Of a stretch of DNA of 64,000 bases, positions 1 through 11,447 are shown one piece after another. Origin of the DNA: Bathynomus jamesi (Eukaryota > Arthropoda > Malacostraca > Isopoda > Cirolanidae). Both the position numbers and the translations under genes were made by a program. Each line of letters begins with the position of its first letter. Positions within the stretch are counted from its first letter, which is position 1. The stretch is taken from the NCBI GenBank assembly GCA_023014485.1, contig JAJOZX010000088.1, positions 965,001 through 1,029,000 on the forward strand, written 5' to 3'. The notes under the pieces were generated by a model, which did not search any database, was not told the origin of the DNA, and worked only from the letters and a program-made list of their open reading frames with translations.

Positions 1-360
1 TCGTCTGCTCTCCGAAAATTGTCACTTTCTTTCGTTTCAAACTCTGAGACTACTTTGCTTTATGACCTTTTCCCTGTTTACCCTTGTGTTCACGTTTAGA
101 ACTGTAGTCAGAGAGGCTTTTCTTTTACGTTGAAATTATTTTCAACACGTGATATTTTTATTTATGTCCACTATATTGCATTTACTTACATCTTTCACAT
201 AACAAATTATTTTCACGGATTCATTGATACTTTACAAACACTACGGTTAAATTAATCGCCCAGATGTTATTTCATTGTTATTTTGATATAAACACAGAGA
301 AAAGAGCGTCTATTAACTACGAAGTCGCTTTGTTTCCGAGTTACAGCCCGTTATGTGTTC
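1..360. other. no gene seen
   Basis: AT-rich DNA without a convincing ORF. Positions about 312-360 repeat the subterminal sequence of the family A mariner (TTTGTTTCCGAGTTACAG), so a small duplicated piece of that element lies just outside the copy that follows. The rest matches nothing I recognise. Confidence 0.6.
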
Positions 361-1775
361 CAGCACTTTCAGGATGGATTTAGGACCTGAAACCAATGGA
401 AAAAGTTTATATAAACATATGCCCGAAATCGCTTTGTTTCCGAGTTATAGCCCGTTCTGTATTCCAACTGCTTGCCGAGAATGTTTGTGAGTGTGTACGA
501 GACTTATTTCATGTATGGCCTTGCCGATTGTAATGTTTCGTACACTCTATGACATGTTTGAATATCGTTGAGTGTAGAGCCATCAGTCAGTCAGTCAGAG
601 GTGCATTGCGGTGTTTCACTGTTCGTATTCATAACGTCTTACCGTAAATAAGTGCAGTCCAGTGAAAAAAAAACCTTAAAAGTTTTTGTGCTATTCAGTG
701 ATAGTGTGCATTTGAAGTGAGAATGGAAGCTTATTCAAACAGAGAAATGGCAGAACATACATCTCATGTATGGACTTGCCGAATGTAATGCGGCCGCAGC
801 AAGACGTCTGTATGCGGAAAGGTTTCCGAATCGCCAGATAAGGCCTTTCAGAGAATAGACGAGCGTCTTAGTTATACAGGATCATTTAACAGGCGAGTTT
901 CAGATGGTGGTAGACCAATCATGGCCAGAACTGTTGAGTTGGAGGAGAGGGTGCTGAATCGTGTGGAGGAACATCCTGGTGTCAACACCCGAAGGATAGC
1001 AGCAGCAGAGGGTGTAAGATACACAAATGTGTGGAGAATTTTACGGGAACAACAGCGTTACCCATATCACATTCAGAGAGTACAAGGCCTTACTGAAGCT
1101 GATTTCCCACCACGAGAGGCTTTTTGTACTTGGTTTCTATCCTCCGTGTTGTTTTCTGATGAGGCTACCTTCACAAGAAATGGCGTGATCAATTTTCACA
1201 ACACTCATCACTGGGCCGAAGAGAATCCGCATGCAATCATCCAGTCAAGGCACCAACAACAATTTAGTATCAATGAATAGGTAGGACTTTTTGCCGACAA
1301 TTTAATCAGTCCTTTTGTTTTGTCCAATTTTTTAAGGAATGATTTAAGCGATTTACTAAATGAAGTTCCTTTTGGTGTCCGACGTCGTATGTGGTTTATG
1401 CATAACGGCGCTCCGCCTCATTTTAGTCGAGTAGCCAGAGACTATTTGGATGACCATTTCCCTGATAAATGGATAGGCCGTGGAGGACCCAGACCTGAAT
1501 CCACTTGATTTTTACCTGTGGTGTCATCTGAAATCCATCGTTTACGTGACACCCATTAACAACGTTGAAATGCTTCGCCAACGTGTAGAACAAGGATGCC
1601 AGAAAATCCGAGCAATACCTGGAATGTTTGACCACGTCAGGCAGGCTATGACGAGGCGTGTTCAGGCGTGTGTTCAAGCGCAAGGCGGTCATTTTGAGCA
1701 CTTCCTTTAAAGGTAAGGCGAGTACTTGCTGGAACACATAACGGGCTGTAACTCGGAAACAAAGCGATTACGGTC
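361..1775 (+). mobile_element. Tc1/mariner-type element, family A, copy 1
   Basis: Copy of a DD41D transposon seen five times in the window. The subterminal sequence reading GGACCTGAAAACAATG then TTTATATAAACATATG is present at the left. The matching right end stops at about 1775, short of the CAGGGTGTTTCATAAC terminus seen at 42483. Both outermost termini are therefore missing. The copy keeps a 132-bp stretch that the copies at 7.6-11.5 kb have lost. Confidence 0.8.
772..1709 (+). pseudogene. DD41D transposase, family A (broken)
   Basis: Cut-and-paste transposase remnant. An N-terminal helix-turn-helix part begins near 772 (MYGLAECNAAAARRLY). A second HTH follows at 921-1050, then the DDE domain: first Asp in LFSDEATF (about 1160) and the WFMHNGAPPHF block (about 1390). 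The second catalytic Asp is Asn here (AAC at 1404-1406). The reading is broken several times: a frameshift near 830, a stop at 1278, and deletions around 1135 and 1490 that remove parts of the core. The C-terminal part runs in another frame to 1709. The protein cannot be active. Confidence 0.85.
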
Positions 1776-1980
1776 ATATGTTTATGTCCCGTAGTGTAAA
1801 ACTCTACGGTTCAAAACGAATTCGTCTTTGACGAATTGCGTTCTAATATTGAACCCAAAATTCCTTAGTTCTGACATCACAGAGTGTGCAATCTTTCATA
1901 CGCGAAGTAACCCCATGTAATCCGCAGTAACCCCATGTAATCCGGTGTAACCCCCTGTAATCTCAAATTAAATCATTAAA

Positions 1981-3159
1981 TGTGTCCATTAAATATGGGA
2001 CCCGAAAGAAAATTCAATAATTTGTAAAATTTTAATCCTACAGAAAAAATACATATATCATTAGAAAGAGGGAAAATTTAGATTTAATATGATTCATGTT
2101 CATTCATGCTTAAACATGAATATGCAGAACTTAACCGAGATGAAATGTTACCTCCCACTCAAGATGGAGCACTGGACAAACGAGCATCTCGTGTACATTA
2201 CTAAGCAGTACTTTAAGTGCAACAAAAGTGTGATTACAGCTCAGAGAAATTTCAAATTGCATTTCAGTGTGCATAGTTCTCCATTGAAAAAGGTAATTTA
2301 CAGATGTTATCGGAATTTAAATGAAAACGGCAGTATTGTAAAGAAGAGACAAACGGGGAGACCCCGATCGCAACGAACACAAGGGAACATTGAAACACTG
2401 CAAGATTTCATTGCTAACTTGATAACTTCAGACGAGGCACATTTTTATTTAAACTGACCCGTAAATAAACAAAATTTTAGAACTTGGTCCATTGATAATC
2501 CACAAGTAATTACTGAAGTCCCTCTTCATTCTGAACGTGTAACTGTTTGGTGTGGAATGACTGCTTCAACAGTCATAGGACCATATTTTTTTGAAGATGA
2601 AAATGGCAATGCTGTAACTGTTAATTCTCAACGTTATGAGAATTTGTTACGTGATTTTCTCGTTCCAAAGATCTCTGAGCTACAACTGGATAATTGTTGG
2701 TTTCAACAAGATGGCGCTACATGCCATACATCAAGGACTTGCATGGATATTTTAAGGAATCACTTTCCAAGGAGAGTAATTTCAAGATTTGGAGATATTG
2801 AGTGGCCGGCCCGATCACCTGATCTTTCCCCCCTTGACTATTTTTTGTGGGGTTATTTGAAAAATAAAGTGTATAGAAATGATCCAAGAACACTCCAAGA
2901 CCTAAAACGCAATATCTCTGAAGAAATCGAATCGATCGGATCTGACGTCCTTTCTGATGTCATGCGAAGCATGCTCACGAGAGTTCATGAATGTTCTAGG
3001 CGTAATGGAGGTCATTTAAAAGATATTATTTTTAAAAAATAAGGATTCATATTAAATCTAAATTTTCCCTCTTTCTAGTGATATATGTATTTTTTCTGTA
3101 GGATTAAAACTTTACAAATTATTGAATTTTCTTTCGGGTCCCATATTTAATGGACACCC
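1981..3159 (+). mobile_element. DD41D mariner-type element with long terminal inverted repeats
   Basis: The ends are inverted repeats of about 110 bp: 1981-2090 reads GTGTCCATTAAATATGGG and onwards, and 3047-3159 is its near-perfect reverse complement, ending CCCATATTTAATGGACACCC. TIRs this long are unusual beside the roughly 30-bp TIRs of the other mariners here. The element is a different family from A, with its own transposase. The outermost bases (usually CAGGGTG) differ at the left end, so the left terminus may be worn. Confidence 0.85.
2131..3042 (+). pseudogene. DD41D transposase (internally deleted)
   Basis: The N-terminal HTH part (2131-2400) contains a GRPRS linker motif. It then jumps directly to the first catalytic Asp (TSDEAHFYLN, about 2430), so roughly the segment between HTH and core has been lost. 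A stop at 2455 separates it from the core. The rest of the DDE domain reads openly from 2557 to 3042: second Asp in FQQDGATCH, third in SPDLSPLDYFLW, with 41 residues counted between them. Catalytic residues are intact; the deletion and stop make it a pseudogene. Confidence 0.85.
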
Positions 3160-4564
3160 TTAAAATATGCTCATCGCATAAATTTTTCGATCCCCCCCCA
3201 CCTCCGTTGTTGTCAGCATCACGCTATGCAAGGCGAGCGTCTATAAACACATCAGTCTTTTCATTTTTTATTATTTAATTTTACTAAAATCTTTTACCAT
3301 CCCCGTAGATAAAGCATAATTGTGTCAACCTATATACCGCCCGTCTTCTCTTAGCCTAACCCACTTCCACACCAAATTTCAGCTCTCTCTGATCCCTATT
3401 GATCTTCTTCCGAAAAATCACGTATATTGATTGTTTCGAATATAAGATTCATTTGCACTCTATAACTTCCTTCCCAATCGATTCGCTTTTGTCCGGGTTC
3501 AACCCTAGCTTCACGCCGCCATCCTGGCGCCTCTCGGTCCTACAATTATGCTTTATTATCAAAAGAAAAATGTAAACTCCGCAGAAACTATTTCAATCAG
3601 AAACTATTTCACCCCCGGAACTCTCCTGAGTCACAATTTCCCAATCGCGGCTGTAAGTTGAATTTACCTCCGCCCAAATTTGAATGTCAAGAACTATCAT
3701 AAGCGCTTCCTGATAAACTCCTTCCGTAAGAGGGTGACCCTTAGTTTACCTCGTCTCCGCCTACCCGAGGTTTTAAAAACACCGAGAGCGTCGGTAACGA
3801 GGTTCTTTGCTCTCTTATTACTCCCAACCACGCAGGCTCTGTGATTAATTCTGTGATTAATTGTGCAGTGGCATTACCTCGTCCTAATCAAATTAAATCC
3901 AATTTATAAATTCTGCCGCAGATTGCGTTTTAAGAAAAGCAGCAGCATAAATTGTACATTGTGCTTCTTAACTAATTTTAAGATTTATTTTATATTAAAC
4001 CTCACGTTGAGACTCATATAGTCTTCACTTCGTAAAGTTAAATAAATCATAAAATTGTACATTGTGTAACTTAACTGATTCTTTTTAGTCATATAACTTT
4101 CACTTCTGAGATTTAACCAAATTTCACTGTCCTTATCAAAAGATTGTGAAATCGAAGTGAGTTAATAAAAACCCTGTTAAAGTGAACTCCATTGTTTCCA
4201 TTCACCGCGAAACTCAGTATAGATACAGTGATTTCTCCCGAAGTCTCCACCGTGCTCCGTGAACGAAATCAGGAAGCACTTGAAGGTAACCTTTCCGAAA
4301 CTTTACAGCTAACCGAGGTAGGAGTGGTCAGTGGAAACCACAAACATTTTATTACAAGGCGTGTGAGCCTGATGCGTCCACTAGTGTTGCCGTGAGACGC
4401 GACACCTCCAAAGAGTTTTTTTGGAGTTCTCGTAACCCAAGAGTGACGTTTTCCATCATCCTTCGGATATAACTCCGACTCCAACCAAGGGGGACCACCT
4501 CCGGGATTCATAGTCCATCGTCATCGTCTACATTCAAGCGACCCATTACGGAAACCGCTCGACA
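3160..4564. other. unassigned non-coding DNA
   Basis: No convincing coding region. The stretch has a C-run near 3187 and pyrimidine-rich text, then AT-rich text from 3840 with several degenerate repeated phrases (ATTGTACATTGTG at about 3950 and 4053; TGTGATTAATT twice near 3841-3857). It could be part of an LTR or of a non-coding repeat, but no boundary or pair is visible. Confidence 0.4.
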
Positions 4565-4638
4565 TTTATATAAACTTTTTCATTGTTTTCAGGTCCTGAA
4601 TCCATCCTGAAAGTGCGTCCCACATGTTATGAAACACC

Positions 4639-4641
<3 letters not shown>
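4565..4641 (-). repeat. solo terminal repeat of the family A mariner
   Basis: The 77 bp match the right terminus of the copies at 9065 and 10484 (…GGTCCTGAATCCATCCTGAAAG…CACCCTG), followed by a (TA)n tract. No transposase or opposite end is attached, so this is an isolated end. Confidence 0.8.
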
Positions 4642-4680
<39 letters not shown>

Positions 4681-4684
<4 letters not shown>

Positions 4685-5740
4685 TAACCCCTCCGTCTAT
4701 GACCTTGGGCGGTTCGAATTGACGGGGGTTCTGATTAGGTGGCAGCAACGGGTTTGTTACTCTGGAGCATTTGGTACCGTATAGGAAATCGCAGAAGTTT
4801 CTCTTATACGACTTTCCGATTTCTTCTTGTAGTGGATTGGAAGATTCTGTGAGGCTGACTAAATTCTCTGAAGGTTCCCCGATTCTTCTTATAACGTATC
4901 GGGAAATTATTTTTCTCTATTTAAGGCTAAGTTCTCTGAAGAGAGCAAGGCTCGAAGGAGAAGACAAATATATTCTCTAACTGTTGTTTATTGCTAAAAT
5001 GTTACAGGTAATGATCAGCCTCTAAGTCAGATCAATTAAAATCAGAATGAACATTGGAGAAATTTTATGAGCTTATATACTGAAATTTTTACTGACATCA
5101 TTATTATTTAATGCTGATCTGTCTCAATAAGCGGATTTATTTTGCAAAATATTTAAAAACAAGGTAAAGATTTTAGCTGTAGCAATGTCTAGACTGAGAA
5201 GCAAGATATTTGAAGAGGAAGTCATATTTTTATTTTGAACCGCATGTTTGACAGATCTGATGTTATCATGGTCTGCCGAGTTAACTAAAAATGGAAATTG
5301 AAATATGCCTTTTATTATGAATTACAACTAAACATGTGTATGAGCAAAAATTAAATATTTAAAGTTTAAAATTAAACGTTAAGCAGAGCATGACTTCAGC
5401 TTTTACAACGAAGAGAGAATGTATACAGGAAATGAACAGTGCAGAATTTAACAAGATTACATTATTAAGCTAAATCTAAAAAAAATGATTAAGTAATTTA
5501 AAAAGAAATAATTCACCAATTATTCAGCGGAAATAAAATAGAAAGCAAATCAAAAATTTTATCCAAACTTGTATCAGCGTTATGCGACTTTGGACTCTAT
5601 GTGTCAGAATGAATATATGAATATAAATATACATAAAAATATAAGGATTATATTAGTATAGAATTATACGAATGAACATAAGAATTATATGAATGAATAT
5701 AAGAATTTATGAATGTAGGAATTATTCATTGTTCATTTTT

Positions 5741-5745
<5 letters not shown>
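4681..5745 (+). repeat. 1-kb dispersed repeat, copy 1
   Basis: Roughly 1.06 kb that recurs at 60371-62175. Both copies start at GTTAAC next to a short (TA)n tract. Both contain the blocks GGTGGCAGCAACGG and GGCTCGAAGGAGAAGAC and end in TAGGAATTATTCATTGTT followed by a dinucleotide array. Neither copy has a long ORF. It may be a non-autonomous element or a retrotransposon untranslated region; I cannot assign a class. Confidence 0.75.

Positions 5746-5812
<67 letters not shown>
5742..5812. repeat. (AC)n(AT)n microsatellite
   Basis: About nine AC units run directly into about 28 AT units. The tract separates the dispersed repeat from the SINE palindrome. Confidence 0.95.
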
Positions 5813-5814
<2 letters not shown>

Positions 5815-5840
5815 TATAACTGCAAACACGCAGTATAATT

Positions 5841-6528
5841 AACGTAAAGAACGACGCTTTGTATAGGAGAATTAACCGCGCAAGATGAGAGCGAAAGAAC
5901 GAAACAAATGAAAAAATGAGGTAACCACCCGGGAATCGAACCCGGGATCTTCCGATTGCCGGTCAGATATGATAACCATTACACCACGGGCCTCACTCAA
6001 TCAAATGTCGTAATTCCTCTACATGCGCGCAGAAACCAATGCCCCAAAGGGGCACCTCCTGCATGCCGTAACATTATATACATTATAACTGCAAACACGC
6101 AGTATAATTAACGTAAAGAACGACGCTTTGTATAGGACCGGCAATCGGTAGATCCCGGGTTCGATTCCCGGGTGGTTACCTCATTTTTTCATTTGTTTCG
6201 TTCTTTCGCTCTCATCTTGCGCGGATAATTCTCCTATACAAAGCGTCGTTCTTTACGTTAATTATACTGCGTGTTTGCAGTTATAATGTATATAATGTTA
6301 CGGCATGCAGGAGGTGCCCCTTTGGGGCATTGGTTTCTGCGCGCATGTAGAGGAATTACGACATTTGATTGAGTGAGGCCCGTGGTGTAATGGTTATCAT
6401 ATCTGACCGGCAATCGGAAGATCCCGGGTTCGATTCCCGGGTGGTTACCTCATTTTTTCATTTGTTTCGTTCTTTCGCTCTCATCTTGCGCGGATAATTC
6501 TCCTATACAAAGCGTCGTTCTTTACGTT
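5841..6528. repeat. palindrome of tRNA-derived SINEs (297-bp arms)
   Basis: Left arm 5841-6137 and right arm 6232-6528 are reverse complements over 297 bp with about one mismatch (GAATTAACC versus its partner GGATAATTC). They are separated by 94 bp. Each arm holds a tRNA-like head: an A-box-like part in GTGGTGTAATGGTTATC and a B box in GGGTTCGATTCCC, plus the common tail (GCGTCGTTCTTTACGTTAATT). The spacer carries a third partial head. The head does not fold as a usable tRNA: 5' GGCCCGT cannot pair with 3' GGTTACC. It is therefore a SINE, not a tRNA gene. Confidence 0.85.
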
Positions 6529-6549
6529 TATATATATATATATATACAG

Positions 6550-6600
<51 letters not shown>

Positions 6601-6616
6601 CTGTATATATATATAT
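6529..6616. repeat. (TA)n microsatellite with self-complementary interruptions
   Basis: TA repeats broken by CAGTA and TACTG, which are reverse complements of each other, so the whole tract can fold back on itself. Confidence 0.9.
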
Positions 6617-6634
6617 GCGCAGTAGGAAAATGAA

Positions 6635-6727
6635 ACGAGTTTGCCAATGTTTTTTTATACTCGCTATAACTGCTTCAGGCCAAATGAAGAACATATAGTT
6701 ATTGAAAGAAAACATTGGCAAACTCGT
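6635..6727. repeat. hairpin with 19-bp perfect arms
   Basis: ACGAGTTTGCCAATGTTTT (6635-6653) is answered by its exact reverse complement at 6709-6727, with a 55-base loop. It lies directly beside the (TA)n tract and resembles the end of a small foldback or truncated inverted element. Confidence 0.8.
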
Positions 6728-7052
6728 AGATTTTATTAATCTTTTTTATCTTCTGCAATGGGAAATAAATGTTAAAATTAATATTTTTACATCAAATTTA
6801 ACTTTGACAGAATATGAAACTATTTTAAATTTTGGTTTGAAATATAAACTGGAAAGTATATATTTTATAAATAAAGAGTCTTACTTGATGCCAAAAATAT
6901 ATAGGTCAGTACAGTCGTTAAATCTCGGGTTTCGACGTAATATAAAAATAATTTCTAAAGGAGAGAAGTTGTTGTTATGCGCTTTGCAGAGGATCCTAAA
7001 TTGCCAGTTTTTAATGGGTATCCCGCGTCAAGATAATTGTTTCGGATATTGA
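6702..7052 (+). other. unidentified 116-codon ORF
   Basis: An ORF opening inside the right hairpin arm. The text has a hydrophobic, Asn/Ile-rich look (about residues 28-50 read FTSNLTLTEYETILNFGLKY). That part faintly recalls the N-terminal region of Penelope-like elements, but the match is too weak to call. It could be chance coding in AT-rich DNA. Confidence 0.25.
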
Positions 7053-7089
7053 AGTGCATTGGGTAAGGAAGTCTAATATCCTTGGTTAA

Positions 7090-7385
7090 CCTTGGTTTTG
7101 TTTCCGCTCGAATTGTTCATTCTGATGAAGGTTAAGTTTGTCACTCAACCTTAGACCTACAGTTTAACATGGAATCCGAAACACATCCCACCAGCAGCCC
7201 AGCGTCTTAACCACTAGGCTAACCAGGGTACCCATTTATCTACCAACCAAATTCTTTATTGTGTGGAAGGATAAAGAGCTGGGTTTTGCTGCACGCCGCC
7301 TGTTGTCAACGGGTCTGAATCCCGGTCCGATGGATTCGTAGTCAGTGACGCTAAGCACTACACCACCGAAGGGCATATCTGTATC
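7090..7385 (-). repeat. tRNA-Arg-like SINE, copy 1
   Basis: Reverse-strand copy of the element at 14997-15290. The tRNA-like head (7310-7380) has B-box text GGACCGGGATTCAGA, and the anticodon loop reads CTACGAA (ACG, Arg). The body contains TTCTTTATTGTGTGGAAGG and CAGCAGCCCAGCG. It is about 290 bp and non-coding. Confidence 0.75.
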
Positions 7386-7616
7386 TTTACATATACCCTT
7401 CATACTCAATAAATGAGCCCATTTTTTTTTCAAATTATAAAAGGGAAATGCCAGTCGCCTTTTATAGATGAATGTTTTTTTATAAGAGTCTAAGAGGATT
7501 TTCTGAAGGATCACTTGCGCACTGTGCCCGTCCCATTCTCCTTTCGATATAATTTCCGTCATGATTATTGAATTGATCTTATTTTATTTTTTTTATCTAT
7601 TTTCTTACGAAAGTAT
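7386..7616. other. short unassigned gap
   Basis: AT-rich with a T8 run and no recognised feature; lies between the SINE and the family A mariner. Confidence 0.5.
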
Positions 7617-9065
7617 TGTTTCATAACATGTGGGACGCACTTTAAGGATGGATTCAGGACCTGAAAACAATGAAAAAAGTTTATATAAACATATGCCCGG
7701 AATCACTTTGTTTCCGAGTTACAGCCCGTTGTGTGTTCCAGCAAGTATCCGCCTTACCTTTAAAGGAAGTGCTCAAAATGACCACCTTGCACTTGAATAC
7801 ACGCCTGAACACGATTCGTCATAGACTGCCTGACGCGTTCAAACATTCTAGGTATTGCTCAGATTTTCTGGCATCCTTGTTCTACACGTTGGCGAAGCAT
7901 TTCAACGTTGTCAATGCGTAAGGTTCGGGGAGCGAGCAGGCCACGTAATGGGTCCTCCACGGCCTATCCATTTATCAGCAAAATGGTCATCCAAATAGTC
8001 TCTGGCTACTCGACTAAAATGAGGCGGAGCGCCGTTATGCATAAACCATATACGACGTCGGACACCAGGAGGAACTTCATCTAGTAAATCGCTTAAATCA
8101 TTCCTTAAAAAATTGGAAGAGGATTCTCCTGTTAATCTTCCAGGCAAAACAAAAGGACCGATTAAGTTGTCGCCAATAAATCCTACCCACTCATTGATAT
8201 TAAGTTGTTGTTGGTGCCTTGACTGGATGATGGCATGCGGATTCTCTTCGGCCCAGTGATGAGTGTTGTGAAAATTGATCACGCCATTTCTTGTGAAGGC
8301 AGCCTCATCAGAAAACAACACGGAGGATAGAAAAAGAGGATCGCGAGCACACTGTTGAAGGAACCAAGTACAAAAAGCCTCTCGTGGTGGGAAATCAGCT
8401 TCAGAAAGGCCTTGTACTCTCTGAATGTGATATGGGTAACGCTGTGTTGGTCTACCACCATCTGAAACTCGCCTGTTAAGTGATCCTGTATAACCAAGAC
8501 GCTCGTCTATTTTCTGAAAGGCCTTCTTATCTGGCAGACGGCAATTCGGAAACCTTTCCGCATACAGACGTCTTGCTGCGGCTGCATTACATTCGGCAAG
8601 TCCATACATGAGGTGTATTTTCTGCCATTTCTCTGTTTGAATAAGCCTCCATTCTCACTTCAAATGCACACTATCACTGAATAGCACAAAAACTTTTAAG
8701 GTTTTCTTTTTTTCACTGGACTGCACTTATTCACGGTAAGACGTTACGAATACGAACAATGAAACACCGCGATGCACCTCTGACTGACTGATGGCTCTAC
8801 ACTCAACGATATTCAAACATGTCATAGAGTGTACGAAACATTACAATCGGCAAGGACATACATGAAATAAGTCTCTTACACACTCTCAAACATTGTCGGC
8901 AAGCAGTGTTTGTAAACAGTTTGCAGAAAGAATTGCTGGAACACAAAACGGGCTATAACTCGGAAACAAAGCGATTTCGGCCATATGTTTATATAAACTT
9001 TTTTCATTGTTTTCAGGTCCTGAATCCATCCTGAAAGTGCGTCCTACATATTATGAAACACCCTG
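7617..9065 (-). mobile_element. family A mariner, copy 2 (nearly full length)
   Basis: Left end GTTTCATAACATGTGGGACGC (7618 on) and right end …GAAACACCCTG at 9065 are the inverted termini of the family. The transposase runs on the minus strand. Compared with the 42.5-kb copy, about 45 bp are missing around 7915, where the text joins CAATG to CGTAAGGTTCGG. Positions 7922-9065 are also the first part of the 1419-bp tandem unit. Confidence 0.85.
7911..8609 (-). pseudogene. DD41D transposase, family A (unit 1)
   Basis: A 232-codon open stretch starting at MYGLAECN. First HTH at residues 1-50. A net 132-bp in-frame deletion, relative to copy 1, joins GGRPT to QRYPYH and removes the second HTH. 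Then come LFSDEAAF (first Asp), WFMHNGAPPHF (Asn in place of the second catalytic Asp; complement of GTT at 8034-8036) and the WPARSPNL region. The ORF ends early in a scrambled C-terminus, so the third acidic residue is lost. It is dead as a nuclease, though the DNA-binding half is open. Confidence 0.85.
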
Positions 9066-9293
9066 TATATCGTATATATTGAAGCGTCGAGAGTACGAGG
9101 GGCGAAGTCGTCACATTGGCGATTTTGCGATTGTTCCACGAATAAATAGTTCAACCCTCTTCCATCCACAGACAACTCGGTATAGACAAATACCACTCCT
9201 CGTACGCTCAAAATGTAATTATTTTCAATGCGTGTATTTGCGCTTATGTAAGATAGCATTCTGAGTGCAAGAGGAGAATTTATGCCCTCATAC

Positions 9294-10028
9294 TCATAAT
9301 GTATTACGCAATAACATACAAGTCTTATATAAATGTAAAAGGTTCGGGGAGCGAGCAGGCCACGTAATGGGTCCTCCACGGCCTATCCATTTATCAGCGA
9401 AATGGTCATCCAAATAGTCTCTGTCTACTCGACTAAAATGAGGCGGAGCGCCGTTATGCATAAACCATATACGACGTCGGACACCAGGAGGAACTTCATC
9501 TAGTAAATCGCTTAAATCATTCCTTAAAAAATTGGAAGAGGATTCTCCTGTTAATCTTCCAGGCAAAACAAAAGGACCGATTAAGTTGTCGGCAATAAAT
9601 CCTACCCACTCATTGATATTAAGTTGTTGTTGGTGCCTTGACTGGATGATGGCATGCGGATTCTCTTCGGCCCAGTAATGAGTGTTGTGAAAATTGATCA
9701 CGCCATTTCTTGTGAAGGCAGCCTCATCAGAAAACAACACGGAGGATAGAAAAAGAGGATCGCGAGCACACTGTTGAAGGAACCAAGTACAAAAAGCCTC
9801 TCGTGGTGGGAAATCAGCTTCAGAAAGGCCTTGTACTCTCTGAATGTGATATGGGTAACGCTGTGTTGGTCTACCACCATCTGAAACTCGCCTGTTAAGT
9901 GATCCTGTATAACCAAGACGCTCGTCTATTTTCTGAAAGGCCTTCTTATCTGGCAGACGGCAATTCGGAAACCTTTCCGCATACAGACGTCTTGCTGCGG
10001 CTGCATTACATTCGGCAAGTCCATACAT
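9294..10028 (-). pseudogene. DD41D transposase, family A (unit 2)
   Basis: As unit 1: same missing second HTH and same Asn for the second catalytic Asp (GTT at 9453-9455). It has an A-to-D change in VDRDYLDDHF, shared with unit 3. The last residues run across the tandem junction into flank-derived codons (LLHLYKTCMLLRN), so the C-terminus is an artefact of the duplication. Confidence 0.85.
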
Positions 10029-10712
10029 GAGGTGTATTTTCTGCCATTTCTCTGTTTGAATAAGCCTCCATTCTCACTTCAAATGCACACTATCACTGAA
10101 TAGCACAAAAACTTTTAAGGTTTTCTTTTTTTCACTGGACTGCACTTATTCACGGTAAGACTTTACGAATACGAACAATGAAACACCGCGATGCACCTCT
10201 GACTGACTGATGGCTCTACACTCAACGATATTCAAACATGTCATAGAGTGTACGAAACATTACAATCGGCAAGGCCATACATGAAATAAGTCTCTTACAC
10301 ACTCTCAAACATTGTCGGCAAGCAGTGTTTGTAAACAGTTTGCAGAAAGAATTGCTGGAACACAAAACGGGCTATAACTCGGAAACAAAGCGATTTCGGC
10401 CATATGTTTATATAAACTTTTTTCATTGTTTTCAGGTCCTGAATCCATCCTGAAAGTGCGTCCTACATATTATGAAACACCCTGTATATCGTATATATTG
10501 AAGCGTCGAGAGTACGAGGGGCGAAGTCGTCACATTGGCGATTTTGCGATTGTTCCACGAATAAATAGTTCAACCCTCTTCCATCCACAGACAACTCGGT
10601 ATAGACAAATACCACTCCTCGTACGCTCAAAATGTAATTATTTTCAATGCGTGTATTTGCGCTTATGTAAGATAGCATTCTGAGTGCAAGAGGAGAATTT
10701 ATGCCCTCATAC

Positions 10713-11447
10713 TCATAATGTATTACGCAATAACATACAAGTCTTATATAAATGTAAAAGGTTCGGGGAGCGAGCAGGCCACGTAATGGGTCCTCCACGG
10801 CCTATCCATTTATCAGCGAAATGGTCATCCAAATAGTCTCTGTCTACTCGACTAAAATGAGGCGGAGCGCCGTTATGCATAAACCATATACGACGTCGGA
10901 CACCAGGAGGAACTTCATCTAGTAAATCGCTTAAATCATTCCTTAAAAAATTGGAAGAGGATTCTCCTGTTAATCTTCCAGGCAAAACAAAAGGACCGAT
11001 TAAGTTGTCGGCAATAAATCCTACCCACTCATTGATATTAAGTTGTTGTTGGTGCCTTGACTGGATGATGGCATGCGGATTCTCTTCGGCCCAGTGATGA
11101 GTGTTGTGAAAATTGATCACGCCATTTCTTGTGAAGGCAGCCTCATCAGAAAACAACACGGAGGATAGAAAAAGAGGATCGCGAGCACACTGTTGAAGGA
11201 ACCAAGTACAAAAAGCCTCTCGTGGTGGGAAATCAGCTTCAGAAAGGCCTTGTACTCTCTGAATGTGATATGGGTAACGCTGTGTTGGTCTACCACCATC
11301 TGAAACTCGCCTGTTAAGTGATCCTGTATAACCAAGACGCTCGTCTATTTTCTGAAAGGCCTTCTTATCTGGCAGACGGCAATTCGGAAACCTTTCCGCA
11401 TACAGACGTCTTGCTGCGGCTGCATTACATTCGGCAAGTCCATACAT
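10713..11447 (-). pseudogene. DD41D transposase, family A (unit 3)
   Basis: Nearly identical to unit 2, differing at HH versus HY after FHNT. It also ends in flank-derived codons at the second tandem junction. Asn replaces the second catalytic Asp (GTT at 10872-10874). Confidence 0.85.

Noticed and set aside
4192..4395. 67-codon plus-strand ORF
   Set aside because: No recognisable domain, no codon pattern, and an overlapping minus ORF of similar length; treated as chance.
5930..6450. tRNA genes (A and B boxes, GGGTTCGATTCCC)
   Set aside because: The 5' and 3' acceptor strands do not pair and the same head-plus-tail unit recurs at many sites, often inverted. These are SINEs.
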